Part shown: positions 26,609 through 35,971 of the stretch, one piece after another
How the letters are laid out: each line of letters opens with the position of its first letter
How positions within the stretch are numbered: position 1 is the first letter of the stretch
Source: Brachionus rotundiformis
Lineage: Eukaryota > Rotifera > Eurotatoria > Ploima > Brachionidae
Assembly: GCA_016802295.1 (NCBI GenBank)
Contig: JAESIW010000210.1
Location: forward strand, 1-64,000
Direction: 5' to 3'
DNA: 64,000 bases
Position numbers and translations under genes: made by a program
Notes under the pieces: generated by a model
The model's input: the letters and a program-made list of their open reading frames with translations, nothing else
Database searches by the model: none
What the model was told of the DNA's origin: nothing

Positions 26609-26636
26609 TTTTATTTATTGTTTAGTTAAAGTAATT

Positions 26637-27227
26637 TTATTTTATTAGTTTAGTTTCGGTTTTATTAATTAAACGCATTATATTAGGGTAGTGCTTAAAT
26701 AATATTAAAGCGGGTATACCTACCAAAGCTACAGACATATAAACGCTATTGCTGGCAATATTAAATAAGCCAAAGCCTAAAATAGTAGCACAGGCAAAAA
26801 TTGCCGATAACGAAGAAAACTTACTAATAAAAAAGGTTAACAACCACACACCTAAAGCCACTAAGCCAATTATTGGGTTAAGAGCAACCACCGCCCCAAA
26901 ACCAGAAGCCACCCCTTTGCCCCCTTTAAATTTTAACCATACCGGAAAAATATGCCCCAATGTGGCTAAAGAACCTGCAAGTGCGGCTATATTAGCATTA
27001 TGTGTTAGCAATATTGCTAAAACTACAGCTAAAGCCCCTTTGGTTATATCAAAAAACAAGGTTATAAATGCAATTTTTTTATAACCAACCCTAAATACAT
27101 TGGTAAAACCTATGTTGTTAGAGCCCATGGTTCTAATATCTACATTTTTAAATATTTTTACCAAAACTAAGCCATAAGGTAAAGACCCCAATAAATAAGC
27201 TAATATTAAAGTTATAAAAATTGTCAT
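26637..27227 (-). CDS. plsY: PlsY acyl-phosphate:glycerol-3-phosphate acyltransferase
   Basis: A 196-residue inner-membrane enzyme that makes lysophosphatidate, the first step of phospholipid synthesis, using acyl-phosphate from PlsX. Hydrophobic helices alternate with three family motifs: YLLGSLPYG at the N-terminus, GSNNIGFTNVFR and the glycine-rich WLKFKGGKGVASGFG. Length is normal. Lipids made here feed the Psd/PssA pair at 40490-41937. Confidence 0.95.
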   Translation of the reverse strand: MTIFITLILAYLLGSLPYGLVLVKIFKNVDIRTMGSNNIGFTNVFRVGYKKIAFITLFFDITKGALAVVLAILLTHNANIAALAGSLATLGHIFPVWLKFKGGKGVASGFGAVVALNPIIGLVALGVWLLTFFISKFSSLSAIFACATILGFGLFNIASNSVYMSVALVGIPALILFKHYPNIMRLINKTETKLIK

Positions 27228-27270
27228 TATAAAATTTTCCTTAATGTGTACACAAAATAAATATTACTAT

Positions 27271-27735
27271 TTATATTATAGCATTTTTATTTATTTTATC
27301 TAAAAAATTTTGTAGTAACCAGCAAGCGGCTTGGTCGTCTATTAAATGGTTTTGATTTTTGCTAAATGGTTTTGCTAATGCAGGTGATTGCTTTACAAAA
27401 AAAGTAGAGTAGCGTTCGTCTTGCATTATAACGGGTAAAGCGGTGTGTTTGTGTAATTGCCTAGCAAACTGGTTAATACTTTGTGTAACTATAGATTTAG
27501 AGCCATTGCTATTAGTGGGTAATCCAACAACTAAACCCCAACAATTATATTGGTTAATGTAGGTTTGTATTGCTTGTAAATCTGCAATAAGTTTAGTGCG
27601 TTGTATTACTTTTTTAGGAAAAGCAATGGTTAGCGTATTATTACTTACGGCTACTCCTATACGTTTTTTGCTAACATCTAAACCCAATATAGGAGCATTA
27701 CCGTTTTTGTAATTTAAAAAATCTGTTATTTCCAT
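27271..27735 (-). CDS. ruvX: RuvX/YqgF putative Holliday junction resolvase
   Basis: A 154-residue RNase H-fold nuclease. Motifs in order are ILGLDVSKKRIGVAVS (metal aspartate), VVGLPTNSNGSKS, MQDERYST and the C-terminal IDDQAACWLLQNFL with the last aspartates. Family roles are 16S rRNA 5'-end maturation and possibly junction resolution. Its 5' end overlaps the preceding AGCS transporter by 10 bases, implying coupling; plsY follows after 43 bases. Confidence 0.93.
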   Translation of the reverse strand: MEITDFLNYKNGNAPILGLDVSKKRIGVAVSNNTLTIAFPKKVIQRTKLIADLQAIQTYINQYNCWGLVVGLPTNSNGSKSIVTQSINQFARQLHKHTALPVIMQDERYSTFFVKQSPALAKPFSKNQNHLIDDQAACWLLQNFLDKINKNAII

Positions 27736-29147
27736 ATTTGTTTGGTATAGTCTGGTAAATTTTTAAACTTAGATGCTTTAAATTCTGGTGTTTTACCTTG
27801 TTTTATTTGTTCTTTGTAGTCTTTTAGTACATCAAAAAATACTTTGCTTAATAAAATTAAGGCAGGGGCGTTAATAAATATCATAATACCTGTGGCTAAA
27901 TCTGCCAAACCCCAAACGGTGTTAAGTGGCAATAAAGTACCAAAATATACCGAAAGCAACAAAGCTACCTTTATAATATGCAAATATAGTTTATAACGTT
28001 TATTGCTTAAAAATACCATGTTGCTTTCTGCATAAGCATAATTACCAACAATAGATGTAAACCCAAACACTAAAATAGCAACAGTTAGCACATAAATACT
28101 ATATTTACCTAGCATAGTAATTAAAGATTGTTCTACTAATGCTATACCAGTTAAATTAGGGTTAGTGTATAAACCGCCAGTTAGCACAATTATAGCGGTA
28201 GATGTACAAATTACAAAAATTACAATAAAAACCATCATCATAGCAATTAAGCCCTGATTAACTGGGTGCTTAACATAAGAAGACGCCGTAATGTTAGGAG
28301 CACTGCCTAAGCCAGATTCTGATGCATAAAGTGCACGTTGTGCAGAAATTACAAAAATATTTATTAGCAAACCGCCCGCCGTGCCGTAAACCGCTTGCTT
28401 TAAACCAAAAGCCGAAGAAACAATTAATGCAAATATACTAGGAATAACGGTAATGTTTTTTACAATAACCACCACGGTTAAACCAATATAAGAAAGCCCC
28501 ATTAAAGGCAACAACCAAGCAGCTAGCGTGGCTATGCGTTTTAATCCACCTAAAATAATTAAAAAAGTTAATACGGTTAAGGTTATAGCGGTATAGTATT
28601 TGCTAATGTTAAACTCGGTATTTAATAAAATTCCTATGGTATTTGCCTGAATACCACTATAAATAGCCCCATAAGAAAACAATAAAGAAACCGCAAACAC
28701 CAAAGCAAACCATTTATTTTTTAAGCCTTGGCTTATATAATAAGCAGGGCCACCAACATAATTGCCGTTAATTTCTTTTTTATAAACTTGCCCTAAAGTG
28801 TTTTCTACTAAACTAAGCCCCATGCCTAATAAAGCTACAATCCATAACCAAAATATGGCACCAGGCCCGCCTTTGGTAACGGCAATTGCCATACCTGCAA
28901 TACTACCTATACCTATTAAAGATCCTAAAGTAGCAGAAATCGTTTGCCAACCAGATAAATGCTTGTTGTCGGTAGAATTACTATTAAGCAAAGCTTTAAT
29001 ACCTTGTTTAAACAAAGTTATTTGGCTAAATTTACCAGCTATGGCAAAAAACAATCCTACAAAAATTAATAAAATATATAGTATGTTGCCCCATAAAAAA
29101 TTGCTAATTTCTGTAGCGTAAGATAACAAAGTAGTAACAAATTGCAT
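27726..29147 (-). CDS. AGCS-family sodium:alanine/glycine symporter (copy 1)
   Basis: A 473-residue multipass importer of small neutral amino acids with Na+ or H+. Family blocks include KGGPGAIFWLWIVALLGMGLS, KEINGNYVGGPAYYIS and GLGSAPNITASSYVKHPVNQG. An ATG further upstream (29210) would add 21 residues, but I chose 29147 because AAGGA sits just ahead of it and the length then equals its tandem paralogue exactly. It overlaps ruvX by 10 bases. The second copy follows upstream at 29341-30762; the two are clearly homologous along their full length. Confidence 0.93.
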   Translation of the reverse strand: MQFVTTLLSYATEISNFLWGNILYILLIFVGLFFAIAGKFSQITLFKQGIKALLNSNSTDNKHLSGWQTISATLGSLIGIGSIAGMAIAVTKGGPGAIFWLWIVALLGMGLSLVENTLGQVYKKEINGNYVGGPAYYISQGLKNKWFALVFAVSLLFSYGAIYSGIQANTIGILLNTEFNISKYYTAITLTVLTFLIILGGLKRIATLAAWLLPLMGLSYIGLTVVVIVKNITVIPSIFALIVSSAFGLKQAVYGTAGGLLINIFVISAQRALYASESGLGSAPNITASSYVKHPVNQGLIAMMMVFIVIFVICTSTAIIVLTGGLYTNPNLTGIALVEQSLITMLGKYSIYVLTVAILVFGFTSIVGNYAYAESNMVFLSNKRYKLYLHIIKVALLLSVYFGTLLPLNTVWGLADLATGIMIFINAPALILLSKVFFDVLKDYKEQIKQGKTPEFKASKFKNLPDYTKQIWK

Positions 29148-29243
29148 ATTGTTTTTCCTTATGTTTTTTGTATACTTTAGCATTATATAGTAATAAGCTT
29201 TGTAGTGCAATAGTTTATTACAAAATTTTTATATAAAACATTG

Positions 29244-29301
29244 CAAAAAAAAATTACCTATAAATAATAGCCTTTTTTTGGTTAAATTACTTATAGGTAA
29301 T
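29244..29301 (-). terminator. terminator between the two AGCS genes
   Basis: ATTACCTATAA (29253-29263) and TTATAGGTAAT (29291-29301) are perfect 11-bp arms. On the minus strand a run of T follows the stem (A-run at 29244-29252). The loop is long (27 bases), so efficiency is uncertain. It would separate transcripts of the two paralogues. Confidence 0.55.
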
Positions 29302-29340
29302 ATATTTTTTATACAAACAAATAGTATAATAATTGTGCTT

Positions 29341-30762
29341 TTATTTCCATATTTGTTTAGTGTACTCTGGCAAGCCTTTAATGCTAGATGCTTTAAATTG
29401 CGGTGTTTTACCTTGTGCTAGTTGCTGTTTATAGTCTTTTAACACGGCCAAAAACACTTTGCTTAGCAATATTAGGGCGGTAACGTTTAGTAGTACCATT
29501 ATACCAGAAAATAAATCGGTAAGGCTCCAAACGGCATCTAGGGGTAAAATGGTGCCAAAATATACCGAAGCTAAGGCAAAAAGCTTAATACCATATAAGT
29601 AAAGTTTATAATTTTTAGGGCTTAAAAACGCCATATTGCTTTGTGCGTAAGCGTAGTTACCAATAATAGATGTAAAACCAAATACAAAAATACTAAAAAC
29701 TAAAATATATACGCTGTATTGGCCTACTAAATTTACTAAAGATTGTTGCACTAAAGCTATACCTTGTAAGTTAGTGGTATTGTATAATCCGCCGGCTACT
29801 ACAATTATACCAGTTGCGGTACAAATTATAAAGGTAATTATAAATACGGCCATCATTCCTACTAGGCCTTGTTCTACAGGGTGTTTAACGTAAGAAGACG
29901 CCGTAATGTTAGGGGCACTACCCAAGCCGGCTTCGGATGCAAATAAAGCACGTTTAGCAGCAACAATAAAAACTTGCATTAGGGTTCCGCCGGCAACTCC
30001 GTATGCTACTTGTTTTGCCCCAAATGCTTGGCTAAATATAGTGCTAAATACATGCGGAATTAAAGTAATGTTTTTAATTATAAGCAACAAAGCTAAACCA
30101 ATATAAGCAACGCCCATAAGTGGTAATAGCACGGCAGCTACTTTTGCTATGCGGTGTATTCCGCCTAAAATTACCAAACCGGTAAAAGCAGTTAAGGTTA
30201 TAGCCACGTATGTAATATTAAAATTAAATTGGGTTTGTAATACTTGCCCTATGGTGTTGGCTTGTACGCTACTAAAAACTGCACCGTAGGTAAATAACAA
30301 TGCAACCGAAAAAACTATGGCAAATGCTTTGCTTTTTAAACCTTCTGCAATATAGTAAGCAGGGCCACCTACAAAAGTGTTGTTAACTTCTTTTTTATAA
30401 ACCTGCCCTAAGGTATTTTCTACTAAGCTAAGCCCCATACCTAGTATTGCCACAATCCATAGCCAAAATATAGCACCGGGCCCGCCTTGCCCAATTGCAA
30501 TAGACATTCCTGCAATACTACCTATACCTATTAACGAACCTAACGCCGTAGATAACGCCTGAAAACTAGATAAATGATGCGTTGTATTTTTATTGCTAGA
30601 CATTAAAACTTTAATAGCTTGTTTAAACAACATTAATTGGCTAAATTTAGATGCAACCGCAAAAAATAAACCAACCGAAATTAATAATATTAAAATTATG
30701 CTTCCCCATAAATATCCGCTAACTGTAGATGCAAGCGATAATAGGTAGTTAAGAGTGTTCAT
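29341..30762 (-). CDS. AGCS-family sodium:alanine/glycine symporter (copy 2)
   Basis: A 473-residue paralogue of the neighbouring transporter with the same blocks (QGGPGAIFWLWIVAILGMGLS, KEVNNTFVGGPAYYIA, GLGSAPNITASSYVKHPVEQG). Its ATG has a strong AAGGAG site. Differences are spread over membrane helices, so the substrates may differ (alanine, glycine or serine-like). It is divergent from gatC, and a terminator-like hairpin separates it from copy 1, so the two can be controlled apart. Confidence 0.93.
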   Translation of the reverse strand: MNTLNYLLSLASTVSGYLWGSIILILLISVGLFFAVASKFSQLMLFKQAIKVLMSSNKNTTHHLSSFQALSTALGSLIGIGSIAGMSIAIGQGGPGAIFWLWIVAILGMGLSLVENTLGQVYKKEVNNTFVGGPAYYIAEGLKSKAFAIVFSVALLFTYGAVFSSVQANTIGQVLQTQFNFNITYVAITLTAFTGLVILGGIHRIAKVAAVLLPLMGVAYIGLALLLIIKNITLIPHVFSTIFSQAFGAKQVAYGVAGGTLMQVFIVAAKRALFASEAGLGSAPNITASSYVKHPVEQGLVGMMAVFIITFIICTATGIIVVAGGLYNTTNLQGIALVQQSLVNLVGQYSVYILVFSIFVFGFTSIIGNYAYAQSNMAFLSPKNYKLYLYGIKLFALASVYFGTILPLDAVWSLTDLFSGIMVLLNVTALILLSKVFLAVLKDYKQQLAQGKTPQFKASSIKGLPEYTKQIWK

Positions 30763-30929
30763 AGTAGCTCTCCTTGTTTTTATGTAGTATTTTACTTTGT
30801 AATATTATATAATTATATTAAAATTATATTTAAGCCAAAATAGTAGCTAAAAAAAGTGTACTATGTTATGGCGTTAAATGTAAAGTTTAAAATTAATTAT
30901 TAGTTGTTTAAAAAATAATAGAGTGAAAA

Positions 30930-31232
30930 ATGAAAAAACTATCTGCCAACGAAATACAAAGGCTAACACAAATTAGCTACCTAGATATGTCTGATAATTT
31001 TATAGAGCAATCTGCCGAAAGTTTAAATAATATTATTACATGGGTTGGCGAACTAGCCAGTGTAAATACCACAGGCGTAGAACCTATGTTTAGCGTTGCA
31101 GACCTACTAAACCAACACATAACCACATGGCGTAGCGATATAGTTAATCAAAAAGCTACCACAGAAGATATTTTGCTTAATGCACCAGATAAAGAAGATG
31201 TGTTTATTGCCGTACCAAAAGTTATAGAATAA
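30930..31232 (+). CDS. gatC: Asp/Glu-tRNA amidotransferase subunit C
   Basis: A 100-residue subunit that holds GatA and GatB together in the GatCAB complex, which converts misacylated Glu-tRNA-Gln and Asp-tRNA-Asn. The N-terminal helix (KLSANEIQRLTQISYLDMSD) and the C-terminal LNAPDKEDVFIAVPKVIE motif are typical. It is the first gene of gatC-gatA-gatB, with 14 and 15-base gaps. Confidence 0.93.
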   Translation: MKKLSANEIQRLTQISYLDMSDNFIEQSAESLNNIITWVGELASVNTTGVEPMFSVADLLNQHITTWRSDIVNQKATTEDILLNAPDKEDVFIAVPKVIE

Positions 31233-31246
31233 GGAGTTGTATTAAT

Positions 31247-32731
31247 ATGAGTTTAACTAAACATTCTATTGTAGAATTAGCCGATTTATTAAAAAATAAA
31301 CAAACCAAGCCTAGCGAAATTATGGCGGATTTTATAAATTTAAATAAAACCGCACAAAGTAGTTTAAATATTTATATTACAACCTTGTTTAACCAAGCAT
31401 TGCAACAAGCCCAACAGGCAGACGAACGCTGGAGCAAAGGCGAACAAAAAAGCCCTTACGATGGTATTCCGTTTGCCACTAAAGATATATTTTTAACCAA
31501 AGGCGAACGCACCACTAATGCATCTAAATTTTTAGATAACTTTATTGCCCCGTACGAATCTACCGTAACCTTTAAATTAAAGCAACAAGGGTTTATTAAT
31601 TTAGGTAAACTAAATATGGACGAATTTGCCATGGGAAGCTCTAACATTACTAGTGCATACGGCAATGTGGTTAACCCTTGGAAACTAGAAGACGGCGTAG
31701 AAAGAGTACCAGGTGGTTCTTCTGGTGGGTCTGCCGCTGCGGTTGCAGCTTTTGCCGCACCTATGGCGCTAGGAACCGACACCGGAGGGTCTATAAGGCA
31801 ACCGGCTAGCCTATGCGGTATTGTAGGGCTTAAACCAACTTACGGTACTTGTAGTAGGTTTGGTATTATTGCTTATGCTTCTTCGTTAGATCAAGCAGGG
31901 CCTTTAACCAGAACCGTTACCGATAATGCTATATCTTTAAATGTTATAGCTGGGTTTGATGACCAAGACGCTTCTATGGTAAAACAAAACCCCATAGATT
32001 ACACCGCACTAATAGGGCAAGATGTTAAAGGTTTGCGTGTGGGTATTCCTAAAGAGTATTCTTCTAACAAATTAGATAGCCACGTTAACAACTATTGGCA
32101 ACAAACCGCCAATATGCTTAAAGAAATGGGAGCTATTATTGTAGATGTTAGCTTGCCACACACTAAATACGCATTGCCAGTTTATTATGTGGTTGCTTCG
32201 GCCGAAGCTAGCAGTAATTTAGCCAGATTTGATGGTATTAGATACGGCAAACGTGTAGAAGCAAACAGCTTAGAAGAAGTTTATAAAAAATCTAGAACTC
32301 AAGGTTGGGGAGAAGAAGTTAAACGCAGAATATTAATAGGTAGTTATAATTTACTAGAAGAAAACTTTAAAGACTACATGCAGGCCGCTAAAGTTAGAGC
32401 CCTAATAGCTAAAGACTTTGTAGAAGCCTTTAAACAAGTAGATGTACTATTAACCCCAACCACCACAGGAGAAGCCTTTGGTATTGGCGAAAGCACCATG
32501 GACCCCATTGAAATGTATTTAAACGATATTTTTACAGTAACAGTAAACCTAGCAGGGCTACCAGCAATTAGCTTGCCTGCAGGCTTAGGCAAAAAAGGCC
32601 TGCCTATTGGTATGCAGTTAATAGGTAACTATTTTAACGAGCAAACTTTATACAAAGTAGCTTATAAACTAGAACAAGCCATTAACTTTAACGCAATAAG
32701 CAGTTTTGCTAAACAAAATAACGTATTTTAA
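31247..32731 (+). CDS. gatA: Asp/Glu-tRNA amidotransferase subunit A
   Basis: A 494-residue amidase-signature glutaminase, which frees ammonia for tRNA amidation. The Ser-cisSer-Lys triad is visible: the lysine in IPFATKDIF (about residue 80), the cis-serine in the PGGSSGGSAAAVA block, and the nucleophile in GTDTGGSIRQPAS. Length is standard. AAGGAG precedes the ATG. The presence of GatCAB suggests that GlnRS and/or AsnRS is missing or that both tRNAs are made indirectly. Confidence 0.97.
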   Translation: MSLTKHSIVELADLLKNKQTKPSEIMADFINLNKTAQSSLNIYITTLFNQALQQAQQADERWSKGEQKSPYDGIPFATKDIFLTKGERTTNASKFLDNFIAPYESTVTFKLKQQGFINLGKLNMDEFAMGSSNITSAYGNVVNPWKLEDGVERVPGGSSGGSAAAVAAFAAPMALGTDTGGSIRQPASLCGIVGLKPTYGTCSRFGIIAYASSLDQAGPLTRTVTDNAISLNVIAGFDDQDASMVKQNPIDYTALIGQDVKGLRVGIPKEYSSNKLDSHVNNYWQQTANMLKEMGAIIVDVSLPHTKYALPVYYVVASAEASSNLARFDGIRYGKRVEANSLEEVYKKSRTQGWGEEVKRRILIGSYNLLEENFKDYMQAAKVRALIAKDFVEAFKQVDVLLTPTTTGEAFGIGESTMDPIEMYLNDIFTVTVNLAGLPAISLPAGLGKKGLPIGMQLIGNYFNEQTLYKVAYKLEQAINFNAISSFAKQNNVF

Positions 32732-32746
32732 TAAAGGTATAAAATA

Positions 32747-34210
32747 ATGAGTAATTTAATTAACGGAAAAACCGGTAAGTGGGAAGTAGTAATAGGTTTA
32801 GAAACTCACGCACAAGTATTATCTAAGGCTAAATTGTTTTCTGGTGCAAAAGTAGGCTTTGGCCACGAACCCAACAGCAATGTAGCAGTTATAGACGCCG
32901 CCATGCCGGGCGTACTACCTGTACCCAATAAATTTTGTATGCAACAAGCCATAAAAACCGGCTTGGCTTTAAACGGCAATATTAATTTAGTTTCTTATTT
33001 TGATAGAAAACATTATTTTTATCCAGATTCACCTTTTGGTTATCAAATTACCCAGTTTTATAAACCAATAATGGAAAATGGTTGGTTTAATATAGATTTA
33101 CCAGATGGATCTAAAAAAACTATTAGAATTAACCGTTTGCATATAGAATCCGATGCAGGTAAATTATTGCACGATCATCATGCAACTAAAAGCTTTGTAG
33201 ACCTTAACCGTGTAGGCACAGGCTTAATGGAAATTGTTAGCGAGCCAGACTTTAGAAGCAAAGAAGAAGTTGCAGACTACGTTACCAAACTACGTGTAAT
33301 GCTAAAAAGTATTGGCGTTTGCGACGGCAACATGGAAGAAGGAAACTTGCGTTGCGATATTAATATTTCGGTTAGAAAACCCGGCGAAGAATTTAGAAGC
33401 AGAGTAGAGGTTAAAAACGTAAATTCGGTTAAATTTATTAAAGAAGCAATAGATTACGAAGTACAAGAACAAATTGCCATATGGGAAAGCGGAAACGAAG
33501 TTAAACAACAAACCAAATTGTTTGATGCCACCAAAGGCGTAACCTACACCTTACGCACTAAAGAAGAAGCCGCGGATTATCGTTATGTTAGAGAGCCAGA
33601 CATTTTACCAGTAATTTTTACTGCACAAGAAGTAGAAGAAATTAAAAATACCATAGGCGAACTACCAGAAGAAAAAAAAGAACGTTACATTAACGATTTT
33701 AATTTGCATAAAGATGATGCTTTGTTGTTAGCGTATTCTAACCATAATGCCAAGTTTTTTGAAGAAGCAATTAACGCCAACGTACATAAAAACCCTAAAG
33801 CTATTGCTAGCTATTTAATTACCAATTTATTTGGTTTATTAAACGCCAATAATGTAGAATTAAAAGATAGCAAAATTTTACCACACATGTTAGCAAGCTT
33901 GGTAGATTTACAAGAAGACGGCACAATTTCTAGCAAAATAGCTAAAGATGTTTTTGAAAAAATGTGGCAAACAGGTAAAAACCCTGCAGATATTGTTAAA
34001 GAAGAAGGCTTAGTGCAAATTACCGATGTTAGCGCTATTGAAAACGCCGTGCTAGAAGTTATAAATGCTAACGCCGATAAAGTGGCAGAAATTAAAGCAG
34101 GTAAAGATAAACTAATAGGCTGGTTTGTAGGGCAGGTTATGCAAAAAACTAAAGGCAAAGCCAACCCAGATTTAGTAAATAAATTGTTAAAGCAACATAT
34201 TTTAAAATAA
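32747..34210 (+). CDS. gatB: Asp/Glu-tRNA amidotransferase subunit B
   Basis: A 487-residue kinase/amidotransferase subunit. The N-terminal catalytic cradle shows the WEVVIGLETHAQ start, the DRKHYFYPDSPFGYQITQ block, and the NRVGTGLMEIVSEPDF segment; the metal-binding glutamate/histidine residues are in these blocks. The C-terminal helical and tail domains (YqeY-like, up to VMQKTKGKANPDLVNKLL) bind tRNA. Length is standard. Confidence 0.97.
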   Translation: MSNLINGKTGKWEVVIGLETHAQVLSKAKLFSGAKVGFGHEPNSNVAVIDAAMPGVLPVPNKFCMQQAIKTGLALNGNINLVSYFDRKHYFYPDSPFGYQITQFYKPIMENGWFNIDLPDGSKKTIRINRLHIESDAGKLLHDHHATKSFVDLNRVGTGLMEIVSEPDFRSKEEVADYVTKLRVMLKSIGVCDGNMEEGNLRCDINISVRKPGEEFRSRVEVKNVNSVKFIKEAIDYEVQEQIAIWESGNEVKQQTKLFDATKGVTYTLRTKEEAADYRYVREPDILPVIFTAQEVEEIKNTIGELPEEKKERYINDFNLHKDDALLLAYSNHNAKFFEEAINANVHKNPKAIASYLITNLFGLLNANNVELKDSKILPHMLASLVDLQEDGTISSKIAKDVFEKMWQTGKNPADIVKEEGLVQITDVSAIENAVLEVINANADKVAEIKAGKDKLIGWFVGQVMQKTKGKANPDLVNKLLKQHILK

Positions 34211-34213
34211 ATA

Positions 34214-34261
34214 GTTGGTTAAAACAACGGCATAAGCTATATTTTACCAACAAAAATAAAA
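34214..34261 (+). terminator. hairpin after gatB, possible terminator
   Basis: GTTGGTTAAAA (34214-34224) can pair with TTTTACCAAC (34252-34261) with one bulged base. No T-run follows, so termination would be inefficient or factor-dependent. Confidence 0.3.
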
Positions 34262-34278
34262 AATTATTTTTAAATAGC

Positions 34279-34307
34279 TTGTGTTTTACTATAAGTTATT
34301 TTATAAT
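34279..34307 (+). promoter_or_regulatory. promoter of tRNA-Ser
   Basis: TTGTGT (34279-34284), a 17-base spacer and a perfect TATAAT (34302-34307). Transcription would begin near 34314, about 35 bases before the tRNA, and may continue into crcB. Confidence 0.5.
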
Positions 34308-34348
34308 TGTTATATAAATTAAATATAATTTAATTTACTCAACAATAC

Positions 34349-34440
34349 GGATAGATGGCCGAGAGGCTGAAGGCGCTCCCCTGCTAAGGGAGTATAGGTA
34401 ATTACTCCTATCGTGGGTTCGAATCCCACTCTATCCGCCA
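34349..34440 (+). tRNA. tRNA-Ser (anticodon GCT)
   Basis: A class II tRNA: acceptor stem GGATAGA with TCTATCC, anticodon loop CTGCTAA giving GCT (reads AGC/AGU), a long variable arm and a TTCGAAT T-loop. The CCA end is encoded at 34438-34440 and a T8 run follows at once. Confidence 0.95.
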
Positions 34441-34470
34441 GTTTTTTTTATTTTTAATCATAAAAAAATC

Positions 34471-34854
34471 ATGAACTTTGGCTCTTTTATATTTATAGGT
34501 ATAGGCGGCTTTATAGGTGCTGTTTTGCGGGCTTATGTTTACTTTAACCTAAACAATAAAACTATTTTAGGTTTTAGCTTAGCAACATTGCTGGTTAACT
34601 TGCTTGGTAGCTTTATTATGGGCATTTTGTTTGCCTATTTTTACTTTAATAGCAACATAAATGCAGATATTAAAAAATTACTAACCACAGGCTTATTAGG
34701 GGCTTTTACCACGTATTCTACTTTTGCTATAGAAACCGTGGTGTTGTTGCAGGCAGGTAATGTGCTTTATGCTTTACTTAGTGCATTATTTAATGTGCTT
34801 GGTTGCGTTGCTTGTGCTTATTTAGGTGTATTTTTAGTTAAATTGGCTTTTTAG
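34471..34854 (+). CDS. crcB: CrcB/Fluc fluoride channel
   Basis: A 127-residue four-helix membrane protein that exports fluoride as a dual-topology dimer. Typical blocks are GIGGFIGAVLRAY near the start, TLLVNLLGSFIMG (with the pore asparagine) and the GLLGAFTTYSTFAIE break-helix motif with the F/T/S residues of the pore. It begins 30 bases after the tRNA-Ser gene without a visible ribosome site or fluoride riboswitch, so expression may depend on the tRNA promoter. The stop is TAG. Confidence 0.95.
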   Translation: MNFGSFIFIGIGGFIGAVLRAYVYFNLNNKTILGFSLATLLVNLLGSFIMGILFAYFYFNSNINADIKKLLTTGLLGAFTTYSTFAIETVVLLQAGNVLYALLSALFNVLGCVACAYLGVFLVKLAF

Positions 34855-34877
34855 GTGCGTAAAAATTAAATTTAGCA

Positions 34878-35900
34878 TTATTTTTTATTACTAAATACTA
34901 AATATTTTTGAATATAAAAATTTACCACAAAAGCTAACAAATCTAACATAATTTTTAACCAATATACATTAAAAGTGTTTTTTAATGTTTCTAGCAATAT
35001 TAACACAACTATAAAGTTGGCAAACGCTAGGGTTAAATATTGTATTAGGCTAAGCAAAGAATTTTTATTACTAGCAAATACAACTTTTTTATTAATATAA
35101 AAATTATACATTACGCTAATGCTTCTAGATACCGCAAAACTAAGCTTGGTGTTTTGTGTAAGCAATAGCATAGTAACAAATAAAAAGTAATCTAATAAAA
35201 AAGAACTACCTGCAGAAAATAAATATTTTAAAATAGTTGCATAAATTTTTATAGAGTCTTGCAATGGTTTAAAGTGTGATGATTGGTTGTTATTGATATA
35301 TACCGTTTGTATTGGCGTTTGTTTAATTTTAATTTTATACTTTTTTACATTTAATAACATATTTAACTCAAATTCGTATTTTTTACCATAAAGGTGTATT
35401 AGTTTTTTAGCATAATCTACAGGAATACCCCGCAAACCGGTTTGGCTATCTATAATTTTAGTTTGTATAATTGCAGAAACTACAAACTTAGTAATAGTAT
35501 TACCAATTTTAGAACGCAATGGCACTTTGCCGTTAAACTCTCTAACCCCTAAAATTAGGCTATTGTGTGTGTTTAATAATTGGTGGGCAATTTTTATAAT
35601 ATCGTTAACTAAATGTTGGCCGTCGGCATCGGCTGTTACTATAGCGGTGGTGTGTGGTTGTTGGCTGGTTATAAATTTAAAGCCAGTTTTTAACGCCACA
35701 CCCTTGCCCATGTTTTGTTTGTGCGTAATTACGGTTATGCCTAAGTGTAGCAAGTGTTTAAATATTGCATTGTATTTGTTACCGCTACCATCGTTAATTA
35801 CTACAATGTTGTAAAAATTTTGGCTTTGTAGTGCGGTGCATAGATTAATTAAAGCATTATCTGGTTTGTATGCAGGTATTAAAATTGCTATGTTTTTCAT
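34878..35900 (-). CDS. family 2 glycosyltransferase fused to a GtrA-type membrane domain
   Basis: A 340-residue two-domain protein. Residues 1 to about 220 are a GT-A fold with NIAILIPAYKPD, the VVINDGSG loop, and the metal-binding ADADGQH motif, resembling dolichol/undecaprenyl-phosphate mannosyl or glucosyl transferases. Residues about 225-340 are a GtrA-like domain with four hydrophobic helices including FAVSRSISVMYNFYINKK. Similar fusions flip or pass polyprenyl-linked sugars to envelope polymers. It stands alone behind the radA operon; the acceptor is unknown. Confidence 0.85.
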   Translation of the reverse strand: MKNIAILIPAYKPDNALINLCTALQSQNFYNIVVINDGSGNKYNAIFKHLLHLGITVITHKQNMGKGVALKTGFKFITSQQPHTTAIVTADADGQHLVNDIIKIAHQLLNTHNSLILGVREFNGKVPLRSKIGNTITKFVVSAIIQTKIIDSQTGLRGIPVDYAKKLIHLYGKKYEFELNMLLNVKKYKIKIKQTPIQTVYINNNQSSHFKPLQDSIKIYATILKYLFSAGSSFLLDYFLFVTMLLLTQNTKLSFAVSRSISVMYNFYINKKVVFASNKNSLLSLIQYLTLAFANFIVVLILLETLKNTFNVYWLKIMLDLLAFVVNFYIQKYLVFSNKK

Positions 35901-35971
35901 TTAGTATTTTATTATTAATAATGTGGTTAGTAATTTACTTAAGTAAATAAACGCAAAAGTATTATACCACA

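Noticed and set aside
29148..29210. Longer start of AGCS copy 1
   Set aside because: The inner ATG has AAGGA and gives exactly the length of the paralogue.
34441..34470. Fluoride riboswitch before crcB
   Set aside because: Only 30 bases of T/A-rich DNA separate the tRNA from the start; there is no room for the motif.
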